Part shown: positions 18,001 through 25,734 of the stretch, piece by piece
Layout: every line of letters begins with the position of its first letter
How positions within the stretch are numbered: the first letter of the stretch is position 1
Assembly: GCA_902551855.1 (NCBI GenBank)
Contig: CACDER010000010.1
Location: forward strand, 1-32,782
Reading direction: 5' to 3'
Length of the DNA: 32,782 bases
DNA from: an uncultured Cryomorphaceae bacterium
GTDB taxonomy: Bacteria; Bacteroidota; Bacteroidia; Flavobacteriales; UBA7430
Made by a program: the position numbers and the translations under genes
Notes under the pieces: model-generated
The model's database searches: none
What the model saw: only the letters and a program-made list of their open reading frames with translations
What the model was told of the DNA's origin: nothing

Positions 18001-20279
18001 CTTTCAGAAAAATTTTGAGAAAATGGTAGCTCAAAATCACAAATATTTGTAATTTGATCAATATTTACATCTATTTTTATAACATTTATAAAATCAAATA
18101 TAGTATCACTATCTTGACACCCAAATTCATTTGTTAAGTTTAAAATTAAATCATATTCACCTCCCTCCTCAATTAAAAAATTTGAAAAGTTATCGTCAGA
18201 AAAGTAAATCATTTCGTTGCCAATAATTTTCCATTCATATTGATAATTTCCAATAGTTTGTGTCTGATCGAAATCTTGAGGGTTGAATAAATATGGACTA
18301 CAAACATTAATTGTTGAATCTTGGCTAATTAAAATAGCTTCTATACTATCAATAATTATTGCATTAGATGAATATGAAGATTGTTGACAATTCAGTACTG
18401 TATCAGTAATTATTAGTTCAATATCAAAAATACCCTCTTGATTAATTTCAATTGAAGGAGAATTTCCAATTGTAGTAAATAATAATTCATTTTGATTATA
18501 TATGTTCCAATCAAAGCTAATATTGTTGGTACCATTTATTATTGAATTTTGATTTAAGTTGATATTAACAGGTAAATTTAAGTTACAGCTACTGAAATCA
18601 ACTTGTTCAATGATAGGTGAAATCTCAATAATGGTAATGAACTTTTCAATTAAAATTGAGGTATCACAATCTGAAATATTAGAATATATATCAATTTGGA
18701 GGTCAAGATCTCCAGAAATATTTGTAAAATTAAAAAACTCATTTAAATCAAAAACATATTCAGAATTTTCACCTATAAATTTAGAATTTAGGATCCAAGT
18801 ATCTTCAATTCCAGATAAATAATCCCCCAATTTTATTTGGTAATTTTGACATTTTTCACCAATTGAATCTATTAAAATTTGAAAGTCTGAAAAATCATCA
18901 ATATCTATATTTATTTGAGAAGAATTCGAGCATAAATTTGAATTATCAGTCAATTCTAATTGTAAATTATAATTACCAGATTGATTAATTTGATAACTAA
19001 AAATTTGATCATTTGATGTAATATCCAGTTGATCTGAAATTAATTCCCAATTAAATGATAACGAATCATAAGAATCGTAATTGACTATTGAAGATACAGA
19101 CAAAGAGAATGGTAAGCTACAGTGAGAAAAGGAAATCGTGTCAAAAAATATTTCTGGAGTTGGATTTTGACTTATTTCTATCTGGTTAAATTGAGTTAAG
19201 GTATCACTACATTCACCTTCGTTTATTAAACTCCACTGATAATTTCCAGAATTATTGTAAAATATACTCACCTCTGAAGAAGATTCATTTATAATTTCTG
19301 CTCCAGGTAAATACCAAGAATACTGATTGTTATTTTCTGAATTAAAAGTTTGATTATTAATGTGTATTATTTGGTTTTGGCATAAAATTTGAGATTCTTG
19401 AAAATTTGAGGAGAAGTTTAATTGTTGAGAAACAGAATAACTAAATTCATTTGTAAATTCCAACGAACAATTATCTATATAAACTATGATATTAATTGTT
19501 TCAAAACCGAATTCATTAGCAGAAAAAGGAGAAATAACAATATTTTGACTTACTTGATCAGTTGGTAATATTATATTCGTATTTATTGCAATTGAATCAA
19601 ATTCAAATGGTGAGTTAAATTCAAAAAATACAGGAAAAACTTCATTTAATTCAAGGCATGAACGGTTCGTATAAACATTCAAAAAAGAATTTTCATAATT
19701 TGGACCATCGATTAATTGAAATGACGATGAAATTGCATTAGTAACACAATTATCACCATATTCAGCAATTGCATATACATCATAAAATCCAGGAACACTA
19801 CTTGAAAAAAGAGAATTTTCAATTATTTGATTTTGAATATAAATATTAATGTCATTAAATTCATTTTGATTTAAAACCTCAACATCTAAAGAAAAATTAT
19901 TGTCACAAATTTCATAAGTATCAGATAAATTCAATTGAATTTCTGGGATTTCAAGAATTTCATGAGAAAAAGTTGCCTGACAACTATTTCCATTTGGATC
20001 ACTAACTAGTAACAATAATTCATAAAATCCAGACTGAACATTCACTCCAGAAAAAGAAATATCTGACTTATTTATGTTATTATACTGAATAGGTAGAGAC
20101 AAATCAGAAATCCATGTCCATTCTAATTCAGAATCTTCTGGAAAATCAAATGCATGCAATTGAAAGTTAACAACTGGCAAACAAGTATTTGAACTCTCAT
20201 CTAATTCAATGTAGCATTGGGAATAAGTTCTGAAAATTGAACTTAATAAAAATAACAATATGAAAAATATATTTTTCAT
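15009..20279 (-). CDS. Giant T9SS-exported surface protein with PKD-like, FN3-like and type-B sorting domains
   Basis: This 1756-residue protein has an N-terminal signal peptide (MKNIFFILLFLLSSIFRTYSQ). It ends in a type-B T9SS sorting domain of the gliding-motility (CHU_C/TIGR04131) type: EYFPTAFSPNSDGLNDNFSF, ISVYDRWGNEVYFS and GLYVIRYKI. It should therefore be secreted across the outer membrane and held on or released from the cell surface. Residues of roughly 20-1300 are beta-rich PKD-like modules with paired cysteines. A unit of about 180 residues starts near 376, 556 and 739 (compare SCNLNLPVNINL with ICDFELPFSQNF). Residues of about 1330-1650 look like FN3 repeats (SYDIYRSIDGG, KYIVEVLNQQ). 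Lys and Arg are almost absent before residue 1000. The binding target is unknown; adhesion or gliding is likely. Confidence 0.9.
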   Translation of the reverse strand: MKNIFFILLFLLSSIFRTYSQCYIELDESSNTCLPVVNFQLHAFDFPEDSELEWTWISDLSLPIQYNNINKSDISFSGVNVQSGFYELLLLVSDPNGNSCQATFSHEILEIPEIQLNLSDTYEICDNNFSLDVEVLNQNEFNDINIYIQNQIIENSLFSSSVPGFYDVYAIAEYGDNCVTNAISSSFQLIDGPNYENSFLNVYTNRSCLELNEVFPVFFEFNSPFEFDSIAINTNIILPTDQVSQNIVISPFSANEFGFETINIIVYIDNCSLEFTNEFSYSVSQQLNFSSNFQESQILCQNQIIHINNQTFNSENNNQYSWYLPGAEIINESSSEVSIFYNNSGNYQWSLINEGECSDTLTQFNQIEISQNPTPEIFFDTISFSHCSLPFSLSVSSIVNYDSYDSLSFNWELISDQLDITSNDQIFSYQINQSGNYNLQLELTDNSNLCSNSSQINIDIDDFSDFQILIDSIGEKCQNYQIKLGDYLSGIEDTWILNSKFIGENSEYVFDLNEFFNFTNISGDLDLQIDIYSNISDCDTSILIEKFITIIEISPIIEQVDFSSCNLNLPVNINLNQNSIINGTNNISFDWNIYNQNELLFTTIGNSPSIEINQEGIFDIELIITDTVLNCQQSSYSSNAIIIDSIEAILISQDSTINVCSPYLFNPQDFDQTQTIGNYQYEWKIIGNEMIYFSDDNFSNFLIEEGGEYDLILNLTNEFGCQDSDTIFDFINVIKIDVNIDQITNICDFELPFSQNFSESSVITGSSGYDVFWSFYDNDDILFYSTNDLQPNLTFNQQGYYSANLLVTDSIFGCFNTEYESDILVLDSLVINIDSSDFFISNCNPYVVNYSSIFDIQELNSDYIYSWNIYNNGELYQNNISPYGSFYLTDVGIYNLEFDLSNQSGCSNNLEIDSFIILDQLDISLSTSNQNYCFNEGDTAITIKVLLDSLQSEFDVNYNVSSFDWEIIPQFGSNFSEVSSNINELIFSTINPDIFNVKITVNIDFFDHTCQLEEEISVEVGVLPQILSDSVICVGQTFSLSENSLIGIGSNTSYYWESEFFDIENPTSSNTLFSAQNSGIFPVNLTVNNDNGCSESDELIVNVYEVKAEYVFDENYVKCAPAVFSAYSTNNDYIVSYDWSVITENYDGSQTNFSSTVYSENSFEFFISNYSNSQLNLNITSQHGCSDSYTSNDTIQVVSPLPKFSLNPNYNCAGVNLNIQDSSLFIDNFLISYGNGLTDSELYNIQSSNEIFYPNSVLGNQDSIYIDLSLTGQLLLNANTICYSTYTDSFLMYLDTVILTPEIDYVTVSDSSVNIFWNELIYDNYFDSLYLYHTFDTNFWNLESKLDSTSNNYIHSYIFTSSKVNSYFLTQEDSCGNLSDSSNFHSTILLETSTPNYNTILLEWSPYIGWDSITSYDIYRSIDGGNYEYYASQFNNSNVFKDSFLCNIPYTYYVEAKHPNGVFKSRSNKSTTIPQYINFSNPIYLTTTVLENKYIRTSWPVTFIGSGFQYNIDRWDDYFGWIEDYSIVYGYNFDDYDVGISNRIYKYRVNYSDNCGNIGPDSFYGQNIVLKGIQTLSNYDLRWNQYEQWNGGVLKYIVEVLNQQSNIFENIIEINAPNNNIEMRYIDSDLNKNVDSSYCYRIKAISFFDENNTSYSNTLCFTPEVKEYFPTAFSPNSDGLNDNFSFNGNFAKELKISVYDRWGNEVYFSEDLNFEWDGNDINTGKKCIQGLYVIRYKIIGFNNFIINKEDHILLLR

Positions 20280-20330
20280 TATTAATAATTAAATTTGGGT
20301 CCGAAAAATAGTGAATTCCAATTTACTAAA

Positions 20331-20338
20331 CAAAATTA
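20331..20338 (-). promoter_or_regulatory. Possible -7 element for the giant surface-protein gene
   Basis: On the minus strand the sequence reads TAATTTTG, matching TAnnTTTG, about 52 nt before the ATG at 20279. The nearest TTG upstream is only 14 nt away, so the -33 part is not convincing. The remaining 149-bp divergent gap to the helicase gene shows no hairpin or RNA gene. Confidence 0.3.
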
Positions 20339-20399
20339 CTAAAACTTATAAACAATTTAAATATAAATTCTTTATCATGTCTATAAAATTAGTATTTTA

Positions 20400-20432
20400 A
20401 TGAATGAATATATTAAATATGTAGTGAATTGA
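20400..20432 (+). other. 10-codon upstream ORF overlapping the helicase TTG start
   Basis: ATG at 20400 opens a reading frame MNEYIKYVVN that stops with TGA at 20430-20432. The stop overlaps the TTG start (20429-20431) of the helicase as TTGA. The first four residues, MNEY, are the same as those of the helicase. The 22-nt sequences beginning at 20400 and 20429 are imperfect copies of each other (ATGAATGAATAT against TTGAACGAATAT). It could be a leader peptide, or the remnant of a short tandem duplication of the gene start. Confidence 0.5.
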
Positions 20433-22672
20433 ACGAATATTTAAATAATCTAAACAAGTCACAACTTAAATCTGTTGTAGATTCAAATGGACCTAGTATT
20501 GTAATTGCTGGTGCAGGTGCCGGAAAAACAAGAGTTTTAACATATAAAATTGTCCATTTAATTTCAAAAGGTGTCAACCCATTTAATATCCTTGGTTTGA
20601 CTTTTACCAACAAGGCAGCAAGAGAAATGAAGAATAGAATCGAAAAAATAGTTGGACCGAATGCAAAAAATATTTGGATGGGAACTTTTCATTCAATTTT
20701 CGCTAAAATTCTGCGGTATGAATCAGAATTGATGGGATATTCCTCAAATTTTTCAATTTACGACACCGATGATTCAAAATCTCTTTTAAGAAGAATAATT
20801 AAGAATTTAAATCTTGATATAGATCTTTACAAAGTTAATCAGGTTCAATCACGGATCTCCTCATTAAAAAATAATTTGATAACAGTAAATGCTTACAACA
20901 ATAATTTTGATCTTAAAAAACAAGATTTAATTTCAAAACGAGAAAAAATTGGGTTGATTTATGAAACTTACAATAAAGAGTGTTTTAAGGCTGATGCAAT
21001 GGATTTTGATGATCTTTTACTCAAAACTAACGAACTACTTCATAATTACCCTAAGATCCTCCATAAATATCAAATGAAATTTCAACATATTCTGGTTGAT
21101 GAATATCAAGACACTAACCATGCTCAATATCTTATCATCAAATCGTTAGCTTCGTTAAATGAAAATTTATTTGTTGTTGGAGACGATGCCCAGAGTATTT
21201 ACTCCTTTAGAGGAGCTAACATTGATAATATCTTAAATTTTCAAAAAGATTACCCGGATGCTTCCATATTCAAATTGGAACAAAATTACAGATCTACAAA
21301 AAATATTGTAAATGCAGCAAATAGTATTATTAAAAATAATAAAAATCAATATTTTAAAAATGTTTGGACAGACAACGAATCTGGAGAAAAAATATTTGTA
21401 AAAGAAAATTTTAATGATAATGAAGAAGCTTTCAATGTTGCCAACTCAATAAATTCTATTAAGGTTCAAGAATTTTCACCTAATTTAGATTTTGCAATCC
21501 TCTACAGAACTAATGCTCAATCAAGAAGTATTGAAGAAGCTCTAAATAAACTTAATTTAAAATATAAAATATTTGGTGGATTGTCGTTCTATAGTAGAAA
21601 AGAAATCAAAGATTTAATGGCTTATTTTAAAATTGTTGTTAATCAAAATGATGAGGAAGCATTGAGAAGAATCATAAATTACCCTAAAAGAGGAATAGGT
21701 CTTACTACTTTAAATAAGCTTTCAATTCAAGCAAACAAAAGTCAAAAAACTATTTGGAATATTATTGAAAATATTGAACATGAAAAAATTAATTTAAATT
21801 CTAGTACTTTAAATAAACTCATAAATTTCTCTGATCAAATTAAAAGTTTTAAATTAATAAGTCAAACAAAAGATGCATTAGAAACAGCAATAATTATTTC
21901 TAAAGAATCAGGAGTTTTAAATGAATTAAAAAAAGATATGACACCTGAGGGTATAAATAGATATGAAAATATTCAAGAACTTATTAATGGTATTAGAAAC
22001 TTTGTTATTGAAAATAAGGAAGATTTAAATGATAATTCTAAAGTTGATATTAATTCCTACATTGAAGAAATTGCACTGATAACTGATTTGGATGATTTTG
22101 ATGATGAAGAAAATGATTTCATATCATTAATGACAATTCATCAATCAAAAGGATTAGAATTTGAAAATATTTTCATTGTTGGTCTTGAGGAAAATCTTTT
22201 TCCATCACAAATGTCTATGGCATCAACTTTAGATTTAGAAGAGGAGAGAAGATTATTTTATGTGGCACTCACAAGAGCAAAAAAAAGAATATCAATAAGC
22301 TACGCACTCAATAGATTTCGTTTTGGTAATATGATACATAGTGAACCAAGTAGATTTTTAAAAGAATTAGACGAACAATTTATTGAATATAACAGCAGAT
22401 CAGTATCAAATAATAATTTCAATTCAGTTATCAAATTGAAAAAAAAATTTGAAAAAAATAAATTAAAAAAAATAGTTTTAGAAAAAATAAATTATAACTT
22501 TCAAGGCCAACAATTTGAAATCGGAATGAAAGTAAAACATCCAAAATTTGGAATTGGAGTGATATTTAATTTGGATGGACAAGGAATTAATAAAAAAATA
22601 AGTGTTAAATTTAAAGAATTTGGAGAAAAAACTCTTTTAGAACAATATTCTAAACTTGAAATTATAAATTAA
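20429..22672 (+). CDS. Superfamily 1A DNA helicase, UvrD/PcrA type
   Basis: This is an ATP-dependent 3'-5' DNA helicase for nucleotide excision and mismatch repair and for removing recombinases from DNA. Motif I (GAGAGKT, 27-33), motif Ia (GLTFTNKAAREM), motif II (LVDEYQDTN), motif III (VVGDDAQSIYSFRGA), motif IV (KLEQNYRST), motif V (LMTIHQSKGLEFENIF) and motif VI (RRLFYVALTRAKKR) are all intact. The C-terminal KHPKFGIGVIFN...VKFKEFGEKTLL resembles the Tudor-like tail of PcrA, which binds RNA polymerase. The start is TTG at 20429: there is no in-frame ATG or GTG between it and the upstream stop, and MNEYLNNLNKSQ fits the family N-terminus. It begins the operon with DUF4290, murA and a thioredoxin, with 2-nt gaps. 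Confidence 0.95.
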   Translation: MNEYLNNLNKSQLKSVVDSNGPSIVIAGAGAGKTRVLTYKIVHLISKGVNPFNILGLTFTNKAAREMKNRIEKIVGPNAKNIWMGTFHSIFAKILRYESELMGYSSNFSIYDTDDSKSLLRRIIKNLNLDIDLYKVNQVQSRISSLKNNLITVNAYNNNFDLKKQDLISKREKIGLIYETYNKECFKADAMDFDDLLLKTNELLHNYPKILHKYQMKFQHILVDEYQDTNHAQYLIIKSLASLNENLFVVGDDAQSIYSFRGANIDNILNFQKDYPDASIFKLEQNYRSTKNIVNAANSIIKNNKNQYFKNVWTDNESGEKIFVKENFNDNEEAFNVANSINSIKVQEFSPNLDFAILYRTNAQSRSIEEALNKLNLKYKIFGGLSFYSRKEIKDLMAYFKIVVNQNDEEALRRIINYPKRGIGLTTLNKLSIQANKSQKTIWNIIENIEHEKINLNSSTLNKLINFSDQIKSFKLISQTKDALETAIIISKESGVLNELKKDMTPEGINRYENIQELINGIRNFVIENKEDLNDNSKVDINSYIEEIALITDLDDFDDEENDFISLMTIHQSKGLEFENIFIVGLEENLFPSQMSMASTLDLEEERRLFYVALTRAKKRISISYALNRFRFGNMIHSEPSRFLKELDEQFIEYNSRSVSNNNFNSVIKLKKKFEKNKLKKIVLEKINYNFQGQQFEIGMKVKHPKFGIGVIFNLDGQGINKKISVKFKEFGEKTLLEQYSKLEIIN

Positions 22673-22674
22673 CT

Positions 22675-23283
22675 ATGAAATACAATACTTCTCAACCAAA
22701 ACTGATTATTCCTGAATACGGAAGAAACATTCAAAAAATGGTAAAATTAATTACTGAAATTAAAGATAGAACAAAGAGAAATCAGCAAGCTAAATGTATA
22801 ATAGAAGTTATGGGTAACTTAAACCCTCAACTAAGAGATATAAGTGATTTCCATCATAAACTTTGGGATCAACTTTTTATAATGTCAGATTTCAAATTAG
22901 ATGTCGATTCGCCATTTGATATTCCATCAAAAGAAAATTATATGGAGAAGCCAGAGAAAATTAAATATTCTGATAATTATATTAAGTTTAAACACTATGG
23001 AAAAATAGTACCAAAACTGATTGAAAGGGCCATTAAAACAAGTGATAAGAAACAAAAAGATGAACTTATATTTTACATTGCAAACCATATGAAAAAATGT
23101 TACTTAACTTGGAATAAATCAAGTGTTGACGACGAAGTAATATTTAAACATCTTAAAATTCTTTCAAATAATGAGTTAAAACTGAAAGAGGATACAAAAT
23201 TATCTAGTTTTAATGACCTTAAAATTCAAAAAAATCATAAGAAAAATAATAGACTAAGAAATCATCATTCGAAAAGAAAATAA
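22675..23283 (+). CDS. DUF4290 family protein
   Basis: I recognise this 202-residue protein as the Bacteroidota-specific DUF4290 family, of unknown function. The conserved N-terminal block (LIIPEYGRNIQKMV, MGNLNPQLRD, FHHKLWDQLFIMSDFKLDVDSPF) is intact. The following helices (IERAIKTSDKKQKDELIFYIANHMKKCYLTWNK) also fit. The C-terminus is a disordered, very basic tail (KNHKKNNRLRNHHSKRK). No signal or membrane segment is visible. It lies 2 nt after the helicase and 2 nt before murA. As I recall, DUF4290 commonly sits next to murA in this phylum, which suggests an envelope link, but this is inference. Confidence 0.88.
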   Translation: MKYNTSQPKLIIPEYGRNIQKMVKLITEIKDRTKRNQQAKCIIEVMGNLNPQLRDISDFHHKLWDQLFIMSDFKLDVDSPFDIPSKENYMEKPEKIKYSDNYIKFKHYGKIVPKLIERAIKTSDKKQKDELIFYIANHMKKCYLTWNKSSVDDEVIFKHLKILSNNELKLKEDTKLSSFNDLKIQKNHKKNNRLRNHHSKRK

Positions 23284-23285
23284 CT

Positions 23286-24593
23286 ATGGCTTCTTTTAAA
23301 ATTATAGGCGGTAAAAAACTTAAAGGTGATATTTCTCCTCAAGGAGCCAAAAATGAAGCTTTACAAGTTTTATGTGCAACATTATTAACTAAAGAAGAAG
23401 TTAAAATTAGTAATTTACCTGATATAATCGATATTAATAAACTAATTGAGATTCTTATAAAATTAGGAGTAAAAGTAAAAAAATTAAAAAAAAATTCATT
23501 TTCATTTACCGCAGACGATTTAGATCTTAGTTATTTAAATACCATAGATTTTATCAAAAAATGTAAAGAGTTAAGAGGTTCGGTAATGATAATTGGCCCT
23601 CTAATATCGAGATTTGGATCTGCCTTAATGCCTAGACCAGGAGGAGATAAAATTGGAAGAAGAAGACTAGATATTCACTTTAAAGGTATTGAACAACTTG
23701 GAGCAAATTTTAAATATAATGATAATAAAAAAATTTATTATGTACATGCAAAAAAATTAATTGGAAAAGATATTTTACTTGATGAAGCTTCGGTAACAGG
23801 GACAGCAAACTTAATCATGAGTGCTTGTTTGGCAAATGGAATTACACAAATATATAATGCTGCTTGTGAACCTTACATTCAACAACTATGTAAAATGATT
23901 AATGTAATGGGAGGAAAAATTTCTGGAATTGGATCAAACTTACTTAAAATTGATGGTGTCAAAAAACTTGGGGGATGTTCTCACAGAATACTTCCAGACA
24001 TGATTGAAATAGGTTCTTGGATTGGACTAGCAGCTATGACAAATTCAGAAATTAAAATCAAAAATGTGTCTATTGAAAATTTAGGATTAATTCCTAGAAC
24101 TTTTGAAAAAATTGGAATTAAAATAATCTATGAGAATGATGATATTATTATTCCATACCAAAAAAATTATGAAATTGAAAGTTTTATCGATGGTTCAATA
24201 ATGACAATCTCTGATTCTCCATGGCCTGGATTTACCCCAGATTTGTTAAGTATAATTTTAGTCATTGCAACCCAAGCTAAAGGTTCTGTATTAATTCATC
24301 AAAAAATGTTTGAGAGTAGGTTATTTTTTACTGATAAATTAATAGATATGGGAGCTAAAATAATACTTTGTGATCCACATAGAGCCACAGTTATTGGTTT
24401 AAATAAACTTAGTAAGCTTAAACCTACAACTATGACATCACCTGATATTAGAGCTGGAATAGCTCTCCTAATTGCCGCCCTTTCAGCTGATGGTGAAAGT
24501 GTAATTCATAATATTGAACAAATTGACAGAGGCTATGAAAGAATTGAAGAAAGACTAATTAAAATTGGAGCTAATATTAAAAGAATAAACTAA
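23286..24593 (+). CDS. murA: UDP-N-acetylglucosamine 1-carboxyvinyltransferase, Asp-type
   Basis: MurA adds enolpyruvate from PEP to UDP-GlcNAc, the first committed step of peptidoglycan synthesis. Lys22-Asn23 (QGAKNEAL), the catalytic-loop region (RPGGDKIGRRRLDIHF), the PDLLS aspartate region and the C-terminal IDRGYERIEERL arginine are all present. The residue that is Cys115 in E. coli is Asp121 here (GGDKIG). Natural Asp variants stay active but cannot form the covalent fosfomycin adduct. The length of 435 residues is normal. It is the third gene of the helicase operon, with 1-2 nt spacing on both sides. Confidence 0.97.
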   Translation: MASFKIIGGKKLKGDISPQGAKNEALQVLCATLLTKEEVKISNLPDIIDINKLIEILIKLGVKVKKLKKNSFSFTADDLDLSYLNTIDFIKKCKELRGSVMIIGPLISRFGSALMPRPGGDKIGRRRLDIHFKGIEQLGANFKYNDNKKIYYVHAKKLIGKDILLDEASVTGTANLIMSACLANGITQIYNAACEPYIQQLCKMINVMGGKISGIGSNLLKIDGVKKLGGCSHRILPDMIEIGSWIGLAAMTNSEIKIKNVSIENLGLIPRTFEKIGIKIIYENDDIIIPYQKNYEIESFIDGSIMTISDSPWPGFTPDLLSIILVIATQAKGSVLIHQKMFESRLFFTDKLIDMGAKIILCDPHRATVIGLNKLSKLKPTTMTSPDIRAGIALLIAALSADGESVIHNIEQIDRGYERIEERLIKIGANIKRIN

Positions 24594-24594
24594 A

Positions 24595-25149
24595 ATGAAA
24601 AAACTATTTATATTTTTATTATCAATTACATTACTTATTACACTGATAAATTTTCAATACATAAGTAAGATTAAAATTGGAGATAAGGCTCCAAACTTTA
24701 CATTTACTAATTTAAAAGATAAAACATTTCAATTAAATGATTTTAAAGGTAATATAGTTTTATTAGATTTCTGGGCTTCTTGGTGTGGTCCATGTAGAAA
24801 AGATAACCCCAATATAGTTGCAGTATACGAAATGTTTAAAAATGCTAAATTTAAAGATGCCTCGTCTTTTGAGGTTATTAGTATTTCTCTGGATGGTCTA
24901 GAGGACCGATATGGAAGACCTAAACAGGAAAACCCAAAAGAAGATTGGATCAAAGCAATTAAAAAAGATAATTTGTATTGGGAGTATCATGGTAGTAATC
25001 TTAAAGGTTGGAATTCAGAAATTTCAAAAAAGTATGACATTCATTCAATTCCTTCTAATTTTCTTATAAATGAAAACGGTATTGTTATTGGTAAAAATTT
25101 AAAAGGACCAGCCTTATATTCATCAATTAAAAAACTTACAGAGGATTAA
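24595..25149 (+). CDS. TlpA-like membrane-anchored or periplasmic thioredoxin
   Basis: This is a thioredoxin-fold protein of the TlpA/ResA/AhpC-TSA group. An N-terminal signal or anchor helix (MKKLFIFLLSITLLITLINF) is followed by the typical GDKAPNFTFTNLKDKTFQLNDFKG entry. The redox site is WCGPC (Cys64/Cys67) in LLDFWASWCGPCRKD. The cis-Pro region reads IHSIPSNFLINENG. It probably reduces disulfides in periplasmic or cytochrome-maturation clients. The length of 184 residues is typical. The ATG is 1 nt after the murA stop, so it is co-transcribed with murA. The next gene, grpE, has its own promoter. Confidence 0.9.
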   Translation: MKKLFIFLLSITLLITLINFQYISKIKIGDKAPNFTFTNLKDKTFQLNDFKGNIVLLDFWASWCGPCRKDNPNIVAVYEMFKNAKFKDASSFEVISISLDGLEDRYGRPKQENPKEDWIKAIKKDNLYWEYHGSNLKGWNSEISKKYDIHSIPSNFLINENGIVIGKNLKGPALYSSIKKLTED

Positions 25150-25153
25150 AAGA

Positions 25154-25181
25154 TTGACAATATGTCATAATTTTATTTTTG
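25154..25181 (+). promoter_or_regulatory. Promoter of the grpE-dnaJ operon with an overlapping operator-like palindrome
   Basis: TTG (25154-25156), 17 nt, then TATTTTTG (25174-25181) form a Bacteroidota -33/-7 pair. The start of transcription would be about 30 nt before the grpE ATG at 25217. A perfect inverted repeat, TGACA-ATA-TGTCA (25155-25167), covers the -33 element and the first part of the spacer, where a repressor would block RNA polymerase. It is not the CIRCE sequence of HrcA. Confidence 0.6.
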
Positions 25182-25216
25182 GCAACAAATTTGATCAATT
25201 AATTTAAAAAAACAAT

Positions 25217-25726
25217 ATGGTAAAAAATAAGGAAAATAAAGTATCTAAGAATGCTAAAGAAAACCCAAATAAAAATCAAACCAAACTAAAATCTAAAGTA
25301 AATGACTTAGAGCTGGAAATTGAGGAGTTAAAGAATAAACACCTCAGATTATTTGCTGAATTTGAAAATTATAAAAAAAGAACATCAAGAGAAAGAATTG
25401 ATTTATACAAGAATGCAGGAATTGAATTTTTTGAAAGTATTTTAACTGTATTAGATGATTTTGACAGAGCAATAAAACACGAAAAATCTGAAAAAAATGG
25501 TCTTAAATTAATTTACTCTAAAATGAAGAATATTTTTGAACAAAAAGGTTTAAAAGAAATGGAAAGTACAGTAAACAAAGATTTCAATACTGATTTTCAT
25601 GAAGCAATAACACAAATTAATGCTCCGAGTAAAAAATTAATAGGAAAAATAATTGAAGAAACTGAAAAAGGCTATCTATTAAACGATAAAGTTATTAGAT
25701 ATGCAAAAGTTGTCGTTGGAAAATAA
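25217..25726 (+). CDS. grpE: Nucleotide exchange factor GrpE
   Basis: GrpE releases ADP from DnaK in the DnaK-DnaJ-GrpE chaperone cycle. A Lys/Asn-rich disordered N-terminus (1-30) is followed by the long dimer coiled coil ([37 protein letters not shown]). The core has the family blocks [12 protein letters not shown] and GLKEMES. The beta-domain ends with FHEAITQI...[18 protein letters not shown]. The length of 169 residues is usual for Bacteroidota. It is the first gene behind a dedicated promoter and is 8 nt from dnaJ. Confidence 0.97.
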   Translation: MVKNKENKVSKNAKENPNKNQTKLKSKVNDLELEIEELKNKHLRLFAEFENYKKRTSRERIDLYKNAGIEFFESILTVLDDFDRAIKHEKSEKNGLKLIYSKMKNIFEQKGLKEMESTVNKDFNTDFHEAITQINAPSKKLIGKIIEETEKGYLLNDKVIRYAKVVVGK

Positions 25727-25734
25727 AAACAAAT

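Noticed and set aside
18559-18822. 87-residue plus-strand ORF inside the giant surface-protein gene
   Set aside because: It is antisense to a clear repeat-bearing protein, has no recognisable motif and no promoter.
20290-20297. TAAATTTG on the plus strand as a promoter for the helicase gene
   Set aside because: It is 132 nt from the start codon and no TTG lies 17-20 nt upstream; such boxes are expected by chance in this AT-rich sequence.
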